A stretch of 64,000 nucleotides of DNA, from NCBI RefSeq assembly GCF_014529945.1, contig NZ_JACVFB010000004.1, positions 682,001 to 746,000 on the forward strand. The letters run 5' to 3'. Position 1 is the first letter of the stretch. Each line of letters opens with the position of its first letter. Below, piece by piece: positions 57,628 through 64,000 of this stretch. The DNA comes from Chitinophaga varians (GTDB lineage: Bacteria > Bacteroidota > Bacteroidia > Chitinophagales > Chitinophagaceae). A model generated the notes under the pieces. It did no database searches, was not told the DNA's origin, and was given only the letters and a program-made list of their open reading frames with translations. The position numbers were made by a program, and so were the translations under genes.

Positions 57628-59178
57628 TCAGGGTTGTCTTTCTTGGGTGATGGCAGTAACGCCGATGCTGTCGGCATGGTTGCCCCAGCTGTTACGGATA
57701 TACGTGGTGATGGCGGCGATCTCTTCGTCTTTCAGGAAATGGAAGGCGGGCATCTGTTCGCCATAGGCGCTGTTTTTGCTTTTGGTGTCGCCGGTACGGC
57801 CGCGCAGGATGGTCTGTACCAGCAGCGTGGCTTTGCCGGTGACGAGCGGATTACCGGCCAGGGGAGGGAAGGAAGCCGGTACCCCTTTGCCGTCGGGCTT
57901 GTGACAGGCTTCGCAGTAGTTCTTATACAGCGTGGCGCCGCTGGTGGCGGTAGCAGTAGCCAGCGCTGGTTGAGCGGTTTCCCGTGTAGCCGTGGCCGGT
58001 ACTGACTGACCGGGCTTAAGCGCGGCGATGCGCAGGATACGGTCGTCATGTGGCAACGGAAAACCTTTGCCGGGGTTCCAGTCACGGTTGCTGGTAGCGA
58101 CGTACACATCGCCTTCGGGAGAAACGCAGAGGTCACGCAGGCGGCCATACTTTCCGGTAAAGAGAATTTCTTCGGCCGTCACGGCGTCCTGTGCGTCATT
58201 CAGGTGTATTACATGCAGACTGGCCGCTTTGAGGGTGCCCAGCAACAGGCTGTTTTTCCATTCGGGTATTTTATCGGAATGGTAGTAGTCGATGCCGGCA
58301 GGCGCAATGGTAGGCGTCCAGGCTTTGAGTGGCGCGATGAACGGAAAAGAATCGGCATGGGCTTTTTCATCCGGCCGGTCTGCATATCCTTCGATGCGCG
58401 CCCAGCCATAGTAGCCGCCTTTCTCAATGCGGTTCAGCTCATCGTCGGTAGCGTCACCATGTTCGGAGGCGAAGAGCTGCCCCTTGTCGGTGAATACCAG
58501 TCCCTGTATGTTACGATGTCCTCTGGACCACATATAGTTGCCCGGATAAGGATTGTCTGCCGGCACGGTGCCGTCTATATTGAGGCGTAGCACTTTCCCG
58601 TTGAGCGATGCGGTGTCCGGCGCGTTCTGGTCACGGGCCGCATCACCGGTGGACAGCAGCACTTTCCCATCAGGGGAAATAGCGACTCTGGAACCATTAT
58701 GGCCGGTATTGCCGGGAAGCTCCAGCAGTAGCAACGGGTCTTTCAAAGTATCGGCCGTATAGGTGTAGCGCACTAACCGCGATACGATGGAAGAGTCGTT
58801 GTTGAGATGCGTATAGTCTATAAACACATACGGTTTGTTTTTGTCAGGATGAATGGCCATGCCCAACAGGCCGAGCGTACGTTGACGATATACATCCGGA
58901 ATCGTCAGCAACAGCTTTTTGACGCCGGTATGCGGATCTACTTTGCTGATGGTGCCGCTTTGTTCGGTGAACCAGATCTGGTTGTCAGGCCCCCAGACGA
59001 TCTCCCAGGGCACATTGAGATCGGAGATGATGGTGCTGATGCCCAGCGTGGTTTTATCCAGTTGCAGCGTGCCCTCGACAGGCTGATTAAACGCAGTGGC
59101 CGGTTTCGGCCGCAGCAGCCAATAAGTGCCGGTGGCTACTATCGCGACAATCAAAATGAGAAGACCGGTACGTTTCAT
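57628..59178 (-). CDS. PQQ-type sugar dehydrogenase fused to cytochrome c (516 aa)
   Basis: An N-terminal signal or anchor precedes a soluble-glucose-dehydrogenase-like propeller: NVPWEIVWGPDNQIWFTEQSG, LLGMAIHPDKNKPYVFIDY, GNTGHNGSRVAISPDGKVLLSTGDA and SRGHRNIQGLVF. The C-terminal domain is a mono-haem cytochrome c with CEACH (Cys422, Cys425, His426) and a later MPAF methionine ligand. The enzyme oxidises a sugar in the periplasm and passes electrons to its own haem. It belongs to the minus-strand operon with the NRAMP-like and oxidoreductase genes. Confidence 0.9.
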   Translation of the reverse strand: MKRTGLLILIVAIVATGTYWLLRPKPATAFNQPVEGTLQLDKTTLGISTIISDLNVPWEIVWGPDNQIWFTEQSGTISKVDPHTGVKKLLLTIPDVYRQRTLGLLGMAIHPDKNKPYVFIDYTHLNNDSSIVSRLVRYTYTADTLKDPLLLLELPGNTGHNGSRVAISPDGKVLLSTGDAARDQNAPDTASLNGKVLRLNIDGTVPADNPYPGNYMWSRGHRNIQGLVFTDKGQLFASEHGDATDDELNRIEKGGYYGWARIEGYADRPDEKAHADSFPFIAPLKAWTPTIAPAGIDYYHSDKIPEWKNSLLLGTLKAASLHVIHLNDAQDAVTAEEILFTGKYGRLRDLCVSPEGDVYVATSNRDWNPGKGFPLPHDDRILRIAALKPGQSVPATATRETAQPALATATATSGATLYKNYCEACHKPDGKGVPASFPPLAGNPLVTGKATLLVQTILRGRTGDTKSKNSAYGEQMPAFHFLKDEEIAAITTYIRNSWGNHADSIGVTAITQERQP

Positions 59179-59199
59179 ACGTGGTAACGGGTGGTTGGT

Positions 59200-60465
59200 T
59201 TAAGAAAAGAACAGGGTGATGGCATTGCTGACAGCCAGCAGTAACATGACAATCAATCCTACCGCCCCTGCGATGTTGGTAAATGTATTGTTTTTCATCT
59301 TACCCATAATAGCAGCATCATTCGCCACCAGGTACAGGGCGATACCGATGAAGGGTACAATGAAGATGGTGACAGCTTGCGCCAGCACAATCAGTTCCAG
59401 CGGCAGTTTACCGAAGGTGATGGCCACTCCTGCGCCGATGAGCATGATCACGGCAATGAATATACGTACCATACGGGAGCTGAGCTGCCCGCCATATCCT
59501 AGTGCGTCGCCCAGTAAAGTGCCGCCCAGCGCTGCGTTGCCGAGCAGAGAGGAAAAGGATGCGCCGAAAAGCCCGACGAGGAAAAGCGCCGAGGCCGCAT
59601 TGCCAAACACCGGTTCCAGTGCAATGGCCATATCGGTGGCGGTGGTGATTTTAATGCCGGCAGGATGTAATACGGTGGCGGCGCAGATCATCACCGTAGC
59701 GCTCATAAAACCCAGTATCAGCATGCCGGGCAGGGTCTCCTTGCCGGTCTGCGCCACATCAGGGCGGATACGCTTCCGCTCCTGCACAAGATAGGATTGG
59801 TAGATAGCGCCGACGATCGAAAAACAGGAAGCCATAAACGCGATGATCAGTTTCCGGGAACCAGGCGCCACAGACGGCGCAAATCCGGATGCGATGCCTG
59901 CCACAGGCGGGTGGGAGAGTACCATGGTCACAATAAAGGCAAACAACATCATGATGATGAGTGCAATCATAATTTTCTCCAGCATTTTGTAAAAGGCACG
60001 GAAGAACAGGATGCTGATGCCGGCTACATTGCAGACGATGATCCAGATCGTTTTATTGGTATGGGTGGCTTCCGCCAGCGTAATACCGGCACCAATAGAG
60101 TTGCCCGCCTGAAAAGAGGCCGTGACCAGGAACACGCCCACGCCAATACCAATACGGGCAGGGCGTCCCCACTTGCGGCTGATAGTGCTTAGTAGTGATT
60201 CGTTGGTAGCGATGCCTACCCGCGCTGCCATGGTGGTGAAAATGATCATGAAGAAGATGGCCACCGCCACAATCCATAACAGGGAAAAGCCATAGCTGGC
60301 GCCCATGATGGAGGCGATGGTCACCTTGCTGGGACCGAATACCAGCGCGGCGGTAATCAACCCCGGTCCGAGGGATTGTAGCCACGTCTTGTATTGACTG
60401 CTTTTCGGTGTGCTGCCTTTTTCGGTAACAGGCGCTTTTTCCATTGTTGATCCGGTAGATGACAT
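59200..60465 (-). CDS. Divergent NRAMP-superfamily transporter (421 aa)
   Basis: The fold signature SLGPGLITAALVFGPSKVTIAS, about 11 hydrophobic segments and GASFSSLLGNAALGGTLLGDALGYGG identify the NRAMP superfamily. In helix 1 the canonical DPGN is GPSK (residues 44-47), so the metal-binding Asp and Asn are missing. In helix 6 the MPH motif is not present (FSIVGAIYQSYL). The cargo is therefore unlikely to be ordinary Mn or Fe. It heads an operon of sugar-oxidising genes and carries a palindrome upstream. A sugar-derived or Mg-like cargo is conceivable but unproven. Confidence 0.85.
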   Translation of the reverse strand: MSSTGSTMEKAPVTEKGSTPKSSQYKTWLQSLGPGLITAALVFGPSKVTIASIMGASYGFSLLWIVAVAIFFMIIFTTMAARVGIATNESLLSTISRKWGRPARIGIGVGVFLVTASFQAGNSIGAGITLAEATHTNKTIWIIVCNVAGISILFFRAFYKMLEKIMIALIIMMLFAFIVTMVLSHPPVAGIASGFAPSVAPGSRKLIIAFMASCFSIVGAIYQSYLVQERKRIRPDVAQTGKETLPGMLILGFMSATVMICAATVLHPAGIKITTATDMAIALEPVFGNAASALFLVGLFGASFSSLLGNAALGGTLLGDALGYGGQLSSRMVRIFIAVIMLIGAGVAITFGKLPLELIVLAQAVTIFIVPFIGIALYLVANDAAIMGKMKNNTFTNIAGAVGLIVMLLLAVSNAITLFFS

Positions 60466-60724
60466 CAGGTTGATTTTTTATGATTTTCGGATGTGTTGAC
60501 GATATTGGTCGTGAGAGTGCTGGAAGCCTCTGTAGTGCTGATTTTGGATTGATTCCGGTATTTTTCCGGGTACGTTACCGAAAGATAGATACATTCTTTG
60601 GGAAAGAAAAGAATTTTTTCATACAGGTATCAAAAAATGTAAGGAAAATGATACTTTTAACGCGTAACCCTTCAGTGAAGGCAGGAATAACACCAACTTG
60701 CCCGCTGATTTAAATCTGTTTTAA
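60466..60724. other. Divergent control region of the NRAMP-like operon and a lipoprotein gene
   Basis: These roughly 260 bases contain the operator-like palindrome described separately and an AT-rich stretch before the lipoprotein gene at 60725. No gene is supported. No clear TAnnTTTG box was found on either strand. Confidence 0.5.
60561..60590 (-). promoter_or_regulatory. Operator-like element before the NRAMP-like operon
   Basis: On the minus strand this reads CTATCTTTCGGTAACGTACC followed by CGGAAAAA. It is nearly identical, including the flanking CTAT and the A-run, to the element at 62049-62076 before the exported oxidoreductases, in the same orientation toward each gene. The shared core TTCGGnnACGTACCCGGAAAA is a plausible LacI-type operator. 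Confidence 0.65.
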
Positions 60725-61417
60725 ATGAAAAATGTACTGTACCTGTTGTTGTGTGTTTTAATGTTATCATGTCAGCAAAGCAATTTTGATTTGTCAACCC
60801 TGTCCTTACCAGCTGATACCAGTATGATCAGAAAGTATCAGTTGGAAAAAGAATTGGAAGTAAAAGAATGCGTTATATACCAGTCGAAGCAGCCGGACCT
60901 GCTGCAACTGTATGGCCAATCTTTTACCGGCACCATGGACCCGAAGAACGACGCGGGCTTTGGCTTCTCTAACTACGTTGCTCTTTTCCTGACACCGGAA
61001 AACAACAAAATGGGCGCTTATGCGCTTCATACAGAAACAAAAGACAAGACGGAACAGCTAAACAAGCTCGTGAATGAGAAAATGGGCAAAACAGACTATC
61101 ACTACCGAAGCAAAGAGTTCACCCATCAGGCATGGCATAAAGATGGCTCCTACTATTTCCTCACCACCAATAGTTCGGTGGTCAATGCTGGCCAGAAAAC
61201 CATCACCGGTGATTGGACCGTTATCAGTGAGCAAAGCCCTGTTTTCCTGGAGTGGTTTACTTCCGGCGCCGGTTTCTCCTATTATGGCGAGTATCTGAAA
61301 GAAAAGAAAAAGCCTGAACATCAGGGAAAAAATTATTCCTACAAAGATTTTATAGAAGAAGAAAAACAGAAAGGCTCCTTCATGGGTAGTACCTATTTTG
61401 AGGACTACGTGCAATAA
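60725..61417 (+). CDS. Hypothetical lipoprotein (230 aa)
   Basis: A lipoprotein signal ends at the lipobox LMLSC. The mature protein is mixed alpha/beta with an AFxFSNYVALFLTP-like strand and a lysine/glutamate-rich C-terminus (KEKKKPEHQGK, then FIEEEKQKGSF). I recognise no family or catalytic motif. It is divergent from the NRAMP-like gene and alone on its strand, so its function cannot be read from neighbours. Confidence 0.7.
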   Translation: MKNVLYLLLCVLMLSCQQSNFDLSTLSLPADTSMIRKYQLEKELEVKECVIYQSKQPDLLQLYGQSFTGTMDPKNDAGFGFSNYVALFLTPENNKMGAYALHTETKDKTEQLNKLVNEKMGKTDYHYRSKEFTHQAWHKDGSYYFLTTNSSVVNAGQKTITGDWTVISEQSPVFLEWFTSGAGFSYYGEYLKEKKKPEHQGKNYSYKDFIEEEKQKGSFMGSTYFEDYVQ

Positions 61418-61484
61418 AATGCGCGGGCTTAATGACAATCCGGGGCCATGCATGTGTTTTGTATTCTCATTCGTATTCCCGGTT

Positions 61485-61799
61485 CCCCGGGCTTACGCCC
61501 GGGGCTACCATGTTATTCAGGCATGTATTACCGAAAATCCTTTCTTATAGAAGGATTCCCGTTATCTGTAAATGATACAAAGCGCTGCTCCTCTCGGGAA
61601 AGCACGGTCCTACAACCCTTCATAGAAGGTTCTCTGTACCTGATACCTGAATAACATCTTAGCCCCGGGCAACAGTGTTATTCAGGCATGTATTACCGAA
61701 AATCCTTTCTTATAGAAAGCACGGTCCTACAACCCTTCATAGAAGGTTCTCTGTACCTGATACCTGAATAACATCTTAACCCCGGGCGTAAGCCCGGGG
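61485..61799. repeat. REP-like mosaic of palindromes and direct repeats
   Basis: The array is bounded by CCCCGGGC-TTAC-GCCCGGGG (61485-61504) and its exact reverse complement (61780-61799). Inside, a 42-base unit at 61511-61552 recurs unchanged at 61676-61717, and a 64-base unit at 61598-61661 recurs unchanged at 61715-61778. The second copy lacks the 45-48 bases between the units, indicating tandem duplication followed by deletion. Each unit carries its own hairpin (AATCCTT...AAGGATT; AACCCTTC-ATA-GAAGGTT). It resembles dispersed REP/BIME-type elements; a mobilising enzyme is not present here. Confidence 0.85.
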
Positions 61800-62048
61800 T
61801 AACAAAACGCAATCAATCCGCCGAAAACCAAACGTAATCATCTCCCGCAACAACACATCATCCATCGTCCATCTCCCGGAGCTCCACCCGATCCTTCTCC
61901 TGGAAATCAAATCCGGTCCATCTCTCATAACAACGCATCCGCTGTCCCCACTACCAAACGATGATCTCACCTGCCATCATCTCCCTGAAAAATCCCCCAA
62001 AAAATCTCGTGGTCATAAAAAAAACATTGTGTGTTCTCAAAAAAAGAA

Positions 62049-62076
62049 CTATTTTTCGGGTACGTACCCGGAAAAT
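62049..62076 (+). promoter_or_regulatory. Operator-like palindrome before the exported oxidoreductases
   Basis: CGGGTACGTACCCG (62057-62070) is a perfect 14-base palindrome inside TTCGGGTACGTACCCGGAAA. The same element, with two changes, stands before the NRAMP-like operon. Palindromes with a central CG are typical of LacI-family operators, and a LacI gene lies in the linked operon. Confidence 0.7.
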
Positions 62077-62204
62077 GACATTTTATACTTCCGGCGGCGC
62101 AGCGATCAACTGAAATTTTCGATAACAGGCCAACTGTTAATACTATATAAGGACATTCATCAGCCCGTCCGGATCAATTAAAAAGCAACCGTAAAAATTC
62201 CAAC

Positions 62205-63218
62205 ATGAAAAGCAGTCGTCGCATTTTTATCCGTAATACCGCGTTGGCAGGCATAGGAACAGGGCTATTGGGGAGCCTCCGCCCACTCTATGGCAGGAGC
62301 CCGGTCCAACAAACGAACGGGATACGCATCGGCATCATCGGGCTGGACACCTCCCATGCGATCGCCTTTACCAAAAGTTTCAATAATCCGGTAACGGTTC
62401 CCGGACTGGAAGGCATGCGGGTAGTGGCAGCCTTTCCGCAAACAAGCCCGGACATCGAACTAAACAAAAAAAGACTGCCTGGCTATATAGAGCAGGTGAA
62501 AGCCATGGGCGTGGAAATCGTTGATTCCATGCAGATGCTGCTCGATAAGTCTGATGTGATACTGGTAGAGTCAAACGACGGCCGGCCACATCTGGCACAG
62601 GCCATGCCGGCCATCAGGGCGGGTAAAAAAGTGTTTATCGACAAACCACTGGCGGCATCGCTGGCAGACGGCATCGCTATCGTGAAAGCAGCGAAAAAAT
62701 ACAACGCATCGATCTTCTCTTCTTCTGCACTGCGTTTTATGGACAGCGTGAAACAGGTGAAGCAGGGCGCTGTTGGCAAAGTAACCGGCGCCGACACTTT
62801 CAGTCCGGCGGCACTGGAAAAAACACATCCCGATCTTTTCTGGTACGGCATCCACGGCGTGGAAACACTCTTCGCGGTAATGGGCGGCGGTTGCAAAACC
62901 GTGACCCGTTTTAATACGCCCGGCAGTGATGTGGTAGTAGGGCAGTGGGCAGATGACCGCATCGGTACTTTCAGAGGTACCCGCAACAGTCCGGATGATT
63001 TCGGCGGCCGTGTTTTTGGCGAAAAAGGAAACCTGGCGCTCGGCCCCTTCAAAGGCTACGAAGCATTACTGCAGGAGATCGCCACCTTTTTCCGCACCGG
63101 CGTGGCGCCGGTAAAACCGGAGGAAACGCTGGAGATACTGGCCTTTATGGAAGCTGCGGAAGAGAGCAAGCGCAAAGGCGGCAAAGCCATCGCACTACCG
63201 AATGTATCCAATATATAA
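62205..63218 (+). CDS. Tat-exported Gfo/Idh/MocA oxidoreductase (337 aa)
   Basis: The N-terminus has a twin-arginine signal (SSRRIFIRNTALAGIGTGLLG). The Rossmann part starts at IRIGIIGLDTSHA, and the family's EKP-type motif appears as FIDKPLAASLADG. The C-terminal substrate domain contains DLFWYGIHGVETLF. Such periplasmic enzymes usually carry a bound NAD(P) and oxidise or rearrange sugars. It is the first gene of a plus-strand pair and is probably controlled by the upstream palindrome. Confidence 0.9.
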   Translation: MKSSRRIFIRNTALAGIGTGLLGSLRPLYGRSPVQQTNGIRIGIIGLDTSHAIAFTKSFNNPVTVPGLEGMRVVAAFPQTSPDIELNKKRLPGYIEQVKAMGVEIVDSMQMLLDKSDVILVESNDGRPHLAQAMPAIRAGKKVFIDKPLAASLADGIAIVKAAKKYNASIFSSSALRFMDSVKQVKQGAVGKVTGADTFSPAALEKTHPDLFWYGIHGVETLFAVMGGGCKTVTRFNTPGSDVVVGQWADDRIGTFRGTRNSPDDFGGRVFGEKGNLALGPFKGYEALLQEIATFFRTGVAPVKPEETLEILAFMEAAEESKRKGGKAIALPNVSNI

Positions 63219-63252
63219 ACCTGTAATTCCAATACCAAAAATCTGATAACTT

Positions 63253-64000
63253 ATGAAGGCGTCCCGTAGAGACTTCCTGAAGAAAACAACCAAAGGCACG
63301 GCCGCGATTATGCTGGGCAGCATGTTGCCCGGTATCAGCGCTGCCAGCTATGCCCGTATCATGGGTGCTAACGACAGAGTGAGGGTGGGCATGATGGGCG
63401 TGAATTCCCGTGGACTGGCGCTGGCCAATAACTATGCCCGTCAGCAGAACTGTGAGGTGGTATCGGTGTCCGATGTGGATACCCGTGCAGCAGCTAAATG
63501 TATCGACAGTGTGTTTAAGATCACCCAAAAGAAACCAAAGGACGTTCCGGATTTCCGGAAAGCGCTGGAAAATAAAAACATGGACGCCCTCGTAGTGGCC
63601 GCGCCGGACCACTGGCACGCGCCGGCGGCTATCCTCGCAGCGAAAGCAGGTAAACATGTATATCTCGAAAAGCCCTGCAGCCATAACCCGCATGAAGGAG
63701 AGCTGCTGGTAAAAGTGGCTGACAAATACAAGAGCGTTATCCAGATGGGTAACCAGCGCCGCTCCTGGCCTAATGTGGAAGCGGCTATCCGGGAAGTGCA
63801 TCAGGGCACTATCGGCCGCGCGTATTTCGCCAAAGGCTGGTATACCAATAACCGCGAATCGATCGGTCGTGGAAAGGAAATAGCCGTGCCGCAATGGCTC
63901 AACTACGACCTGTGGCAGGGCCCTGCTCCCCGCCGCGCATTGAAAGATAACCTGATCCATTATAACTGGCACTGGTTCTGGAACTGGGGCACCGGCGAAG
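63253..64000 (+). CDS. Tat-exported Gfo/Idh/MocA oxidoreductase, 3' end cut by window edge
   Basis: The frame runs open to the right edge, so the gene is partial (249 codons seen). A twin-arginine signal (ASRRDFLKKTTKG) precedes VRVGMMGVNSRGLALAN, a Rossmann start, and then APDHWHAPAAILAAKAGKHVYLEKPCSHN, which contains the conserved EKP lysine. RAYFAKGWYTNNRESIG and a Trp-rich NWHWFWNWGTGE follow, typical of Bacteroidota exported members. It begins 34 bases after the first oxidoreductase and is likely co-transcribed. Confidence 0.92.
   Translation, partial: MKASRRDFLKKTTKGTAAIMLGSMLPGISAASYARIMGANDRVRVGMMGVNSRGLALANNYARQQNCEVVSVSDVDTRAAAKCIDSVFKITQKKPKDVPDFRKALENKNMDALVVAAPDHWHAPAAILAAKAGKHVYLEKPCSHNPHEGELLVKVADKYKSVIQMGNQRRSWPNVEAAIREVHQGTIGRAYFAKGWYTNNRESIGRGKEIAVPQWLNYDLWQGPAPRRALKDNLIHYNWHWFWNWGTGE

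Larger units (their letters stand above)
61418..62204 (+). other. Long intergenic region with REP-like mosaic and operator
   Basis: No gene is supported in these 787 bases. The left half is the palindromic repeat array at 61485-61799. Positions 61800-62040 are C/T-rich and unremarkable. Positions 62049-62076 hold the shared palindrome, and 62077-62204 would hold the promoter of the oxidoreductase gene. Confidence 0.6.

Noticed and set aside
61485..61799. CRISPR array
   Set aside because: Only two copies of each unit occur, with no regular unique spacers, and no cas genes are nearby.

Overview
This window looks like chromosomal DNA of a Bacteroidota member, most likely a soil Chitinophagaceae (Chitinophaga-like; the genus is inferred). 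The evidence is two SusC/SusD pairs, several TAnnTTTG -7 promoter boxes, many Sec or lipoprotein signal peptides and moderate GC. No tRNA, rRNA, CRISPR array, transposase or phage morphogenesis gene was seen.

Region 1 (1-17.3 kb) is a tightly packed plus-strand cassette of secreted proteins. It holds a PA14-containing giant cut by the left edge, a small secreted protein, an Ig/PKD-like secreted protein with a C-terminal YD-type tail, a 253-aa secreted protein, and a 2799-aa RHS protein. The RHS protein carries an internal beta-propeller-like insert and a variable C-terminal tip. A 145-aa gene without a signal peptide follows and is a candidate immunity gene. The tip and this gene differ in composition from the core, as expected for an exchangeable polymorphic-toxin module. 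Region 2 (17.4-27.5 kb) is a tandem array of five paralogous secreted fibre proteins. They share an almost invariant N-terminal module, have mosaic tail-fibre-like bodies, and four of the five end in an endosialidase-chaperone (S74-type) domain. A 176-aa companion gene and two decayed fragments related to it lie in the array.

Region 3 (27.5-29.1 kb) holds a truncated haemoglobin divergent from an HxlR regulator, and a gene of unknown function. Region 4 (29.4-38.3 kb) is a polysaccharide utilisation locus for a rhamnose-containing, possibly sulfated glycan: SusC, SusD, GH78 alpha-L-rhamnosidase and a convergent sulfatase. Region 5 (38.4-41.9 kb) holds housekeeping-like genes: a DUF1835-like protein, a secreted protein, an ArsR/SRPBCC pair with operator palindromes, and a TlpA-like thioredoxin.

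Region 6 (42.0-55.1 kb) is a second catabolic locus. A GntR/FCD regulator precedes a strong palindrome over a -7 box, then SusC, SusD, a beta-helix polysaccharide-active protein, a class III aminotransferase, an acid-sugar dehydratase of the enolase superfamily, a short-chain dehydrogenase, a neutral-ceramidase-like protein and a sodium:solute symporter. The enzymes suggest import and oxidation of an unusual acidic or amino sugar; the substrate is not evident. Region 7 (55.1-64 kb) holds a minus-strand operon (NRAMP-like transporter lacking the usual metal-binding residues, PQQ-type sugar dehydrogenase fused to cytochrome c, Gfo/Idh/MocA-like lipoprotein, LacI regulator), a lipoprotein gene, a REP-like mosaic repeat, and two Tat-exported Gfo/Idh/MocA oxidoreductases, the last cut by the right edge. 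A near-identical palindromic element precedes both the minus-strand operon and the plus-strand oxidoreductases, so they probably form one regulon.
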